Source of the DNA: Sandaracinaceae bacterium
GTDB lineage: Bacteria > Myxococcota_A > Polyangia > Polyangiales > Houyiibacteriaceae
Direction: 5' to 3'
DNA length: 64,000 bases
NCBI GenBank assembly: GCA_020633055.1
Contig: JACKEJ010000010.1
Span: 124,001 to 188,000 of the forward strand
The notes beneath the pieces are model-generated. The model was given only the letters and a program-made list of their open reading frames with translations, was not told the DNA's origin and did no database searches. Positions 62,301 through 64,000 of this stretch are shown one piece after another (the first letter of the stretch is position 1; each line of letters opens with the position of its first letter). A program made the position numbers and the translations under genes.

Positions 62301-63693
62301 GGTGCTCGCCGAGATCCGCTCGTCCAGCTTGGACGCCCCCACGCCGCGCCTCGCCCTCTTCCGCGAGCACGTGGACGAGCACGCGCGCGACGCGTTCGCG
62401 TGGGCGGTGTTCCAGAGCTGGCTGCAGGACGGCGCCAGCAGTAAGGAGCGCTGGAAGATGGAGGCCGTGGGCCACCTGGGCGGAGACGCCTCGGCCATCG
62501 CGCTGGCCAAGCTGGTGCGCGTGTGGCCCGGGGAGAGCCAACACCAGCGCGCCGTGCTGGGGCTCGAGTGCCTGCGCGCCATCGGCACCGACACCGCGCT
62601 GATGCAGATCCACGGCATCTCGCAGAAGGTCAGCTTCAAGGGCATCAAGGAGCGCGCCGGCGAGTGCATGGAGGGCATCGCGCAGGACCGCGGGATGTCA
62701 CGGGACGAGCTGGCGGACCGCATCATCCCCGACGGTGGCCTCGACGAGCGCGGCTCGCGGGTGTTCGACTTCGGTGCGCGTCGCTTCGAGTTCGTGCTGG
62801 GGGACGACCTGAAGCCCATGGTGCGCGACGAGGGGGGCAAGCGCCTGCCGAACCTGCCGAAGCCCAACAGCAAGGACGACGCGGAGCTCTCGGCGGAGGC
62901 CGTGGCCGCTTGGAAGCTGCTCAAGAAACAGGTGGCCGAGGTGGTGAAGACGCAGGCCGTGCGGCTCGAGCAGGCCATGGTGGTGGGCCGCCGCTGGAGC
63001 CCCGACGACTTCGAGACGCTGTTCGTACAGCACCCGCTGATGGTGCACCTGGTGCGCCGCGTGATCTGGGCCGCGTACGACGCCGAAGGGGCCTACCTCG
63101 GAGGCTTCCGCGTCGCCGACGACGGCACGCTGGCGACGGTTCGGGACGAGACCTTTGTGTACCCCGAGCACACCGCGTCGGTGGGCGTGGTGCACCCCTC
63201 GCACCTCAGCGCGGACGACGCGCCGGCCTGGGGCGAGATCCTGGCGGACTACGAGATCGTGCCGCCGTTCGCGCAGCTGGGTCGGCCCACGTACGCGCTG
63301 ACGGAGGAGGAGTCCAAGGGCACGATCATCACCCGCTTCGAGAAGGAAGAAGTGGAGGGCCGCGCGCTGGTGTTCGGGCTGGAAGCCCTGGGCTGGACGC
63401 GCGGAAGACCGCAGGACGGCGGCGCCTTCTGTGCGCACCACAAGACCTTCGGCGGCGTGACCGCCGTGGCGACGTACCGCGACGGCTGCTGGGTGGGCAC
63501 CAACGGCGAAGACTGGACCCCGCAGAAGGTCGACGCGGTCGGGTTCACCACCGACGCTGCGGAAGCCGAAGACGGCTTCTTCAGCTGGGCCTACACCAAG
63601 GGCGCGGTGCCGCTGCGCGACGTGGACTCCGTCATCGTGAGCGAAGTGCTGCACGACCTGACGCGCCTGGTGGAGAGGGGCAAACAGGGATGA
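59389..63693 (+). CDS. WGR-DUF4132 protein (YehI/MolR-like)
   Basis: A 1,434-aa protein from ATG 59389. WGR domain at ~4-66 (LEFVEGKSSKFWQAT, VVYGRIGTDGQ), then an Ala/Pro/Lys-rich linker to ~190. Two related blocks follow at ~192-520 and ~604-920 (compare FDRDACITRLAALG with FDLEACIARMLSCH, and ITEDEAWFWIKVVAAG with PEEGRFWVLAIRTAG), then HEAT-like helices and DUF4132 (RWSPDDFETLFVQHPLMVHLVRRVIW, then FVYPEH and LADYEIVPPFAQL). WGR domains bind DNA ends in PARPs. It overlaps the MoxR gene by ATGA, as E. coli YehI neighbours YehL. Confidence 0.9.
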   Translation: MTSRRLEFVEGKSSKFWQATHTGTEVTVVYGRIGTDGQTQVKSFDTEADAKKAYDKQVAEKLKKGYADAAASPTAAGGGAGAGASPATGASGGTTPAKAGAKKPAEKVAEGKRAAKKPTRAAAPGPANEDPAATEAPRAPDITEASSSALPETARATSQPLSAPEPTLTLGAADRIAGLLDPIPLPQRTGPQPFDRDACITRLAALGKPDKYMYSLPWERLGLTADITEDEAWFWIKVVAAGSQLKGAVDKAKTMSVEPMDLDQYRGWENHNEGTIAAFYVVLGLDGFCDRVFAHHSPAKQARAIIQQLLPVMDGAQRDALRAAIEARVGTSVPAWATWLLAVLGLDRTSVATQLAAQSPLPPGDPRYVAYSGESTALLRATFGLRDPAAIVAEVERLRAYPANAADARALYAAAGFGAADGIAKGVLAMPSKADAEGLANVLALGKSTAVVEPMLRVMLESKVPGSARQWLDANTAFAIPGLLPLVTAQGAKAEAAASYLRELARAGHADAIDAALSGMDEQVARAVRTKVLSAHEEQHPVADDSELPEWATRCFGDPAKLTIEPVMLEPEQQDPPARVDVGPVALNRSASALPPYTDPGNPPAFDLEACIARMLSCHTTLGAPPSTYDYWAWEKLSFALPMAPEEGRFWVLAIRTAGYRVTPAQAEKKLRAMRFDQPLDDAPRWDTRPLTGAWAEGGLRSLLAYAHSEHNAGHFADQVVQRVVPSLSPDQRATMLRELLALPAPTTGALLLAQRLGASDAEIRAALPRLVRGEHGAASELLRLLYVYEDAETIVREAERVKAVPRNEKEAREWLAATGVLGVPTLGTVATASYQNDRAGLVRALTCVEAPSAAPYMLALRKGTAKEAARQWLENNIAHTVEGLLPLVGTKDKQAAAATDHLRDLCRRGYGWLVERKAGGRADVAKLVLDPRAGLAKPNASDAAIAGRLAPISIKTAHGPRALGPARTATVLAEIRSSSLDAPTPRLALFREHVDEHARDAFAWAVFQSWLQDGASSKERWKMEAVGHLGGDASAIALAKLVRVWPGESQHQRAVLGLECLRAIGTDTALMQIHGISQKVSFKGIKERAGECMEGIAQDRGMSRDELADRIIPDGGLDERGSRVFDFGARRFEFVLGDDLKPMVRDEGGKRLPNLPKPNSKDDAELSAEAVAAWKLLKKQVAEVVKTQAVRLEQAMVVGRRWSPDDFETLFVQHPLMVHLVRRVIWAAYDAEGAYLGGFRVADDGTLATVRDETFVYPEHTASVGVVHPSHLSADDAPAWGEILADYEIVPPFAQLGRPTYALTEEESKGTIITRFEKEEVEGRALVFGLEALGWTRGRPQDGGAFCAHHKTFGGVTAVATYRDGCWVGTNGEDWTPQKVDAVGFTTDAAEAEDGFFSWAYTKGAVPLRDVDSVIVSEVLHDLTRLVERGKQG

Positions 63694-64000
63694 GCGACGA
63701 CGTACAGCGACCTCCTGCCGAGGAGCTCTTCGCGGACGAGCTGGCCGCGCTGCGCAAGGACGACGGAGACGCCGCACGCCCGCCGGGCTGGGCGCTCACG
63801 CCGCGCTCGGTGGTGCGCTTTCTGCTGGGCGACGCGAAGGCGAAGCTCGCGCCCAAGTTCGTGGGCAGCCGCGCCCAGATCGAGCGCTGCATCGTGGCCC
63901 TCGCCACGAGCCGCGGGCTCATGATGGTGGGCGAGCCGGGCACAGCCAAGTCGTACCTGTCCGAGCTGCTGGCGGCGGCCATCTCGGGGGACTCGACGCT
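63690..64000 (+). CDS. MoxR-family AAA ATPase (YehL-like), 5' part
   Basis: The first ~103 residues of a gene cut by the window end, with its ATG overlapping the previous stop. After an acidic N terminus it has [65 protein letters not shown]. The P-loop [10 protein letters not shown] (81-90) and the following [11 protein letters not shown] are the hallmark of YehL-type MoxR ATPases. In E. coli yehI, yehL, yehM, yehP (vWA) and yehQ form a group. More of the operon is expected to the right of the window. Confidence 0.9.
   Translation, partial: [103 protein letters not shown]

Noticed and set aside
1..64000. tRNA or rRNA genes
   Set aside because: No cloverleaf or rRNA-like sequence was found by reading; a covariance search was not possible.

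Overview
The window is very GC-rich DNA with strong third-position GC bias; long open frames lie antisense to nearly every real gene. Several features point to a myxobacterium-like member of the Myxococcota: three intact Hanks-type Ser/Thr kinases (two with PEGA domains), many large secreted lipoproteins, a Cys/Gly-rich C-terminal membrane anchor resembling MYXO-CTERM, a TPR-TonB receptor fusion, and abundant HEAT-repeat proteins. This placement is inference; no rRNA or tRNA gene was seen.

Regions. (1) 1-9 kb: 3' end of a DUF262/HNH protein, then cell-surface genes (Gly-rich lipoprotein, DUF4126-like membrane protein, RCC1-repeat lipoprotein). (2) 9-16 kb: a variant-motif kinase followed by an ECF sigma factor, a lipoprotein/propeller/unknown operon, and a type II pseudopilin-like protein. 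(3) 16-24 kb: GFA enzyme, a hipBA toxin-antitoxin pair with three evenly spaced operators, an NmrA/LysR divergent pair, a 1,023-aa lipoprotein, and a GntR regulator with three near-identical AT-rich sites that also mark the neighbouring esterase. (4) 25-33 kb: an operon of lipoprotein, HEAT protein and M43-like metalloprotease, divergent from a PEGA kinase. (5) 33-46 kb: a defence-type island holding a SIR2-like protein followed by a 1,424-aa HEAT protein, a Septu (PtuA/PtuB) pair with a HEAT gene upstream, a divergent ATPase plus PD-(D/E)XK-like pair, an MBL protein, an internally deleted PglY/DUF6079 relic and a decayed kinase. (6) 46-64 kb: B12-type radical SAM with a thymidylate-kinase-like partner, a kinase/TonB-receptor operon, YgiD-like dioxygenase, YceI with a divergent LysR, an ECF42-type sigma factor with a DGPF partner, and a WGR-DUF4132 protein followed by a MoxR ATPase (YehI/YehL type) cut by the window edge.

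The best candidates for an undescribed system are the two-gene ATPase/nuclease operon at 42.4-44.0 kb, the SIR2/giant-HEAT pair at 33.1-38.5 kb, and the HEAT-PtuA-PtuB operon between them. The 46 kb boundary of the island is marked by degraded genes. Gene starts were mostly chosen by Shine-Dalgarno spacing, ATGA overlaps or signal peptides.
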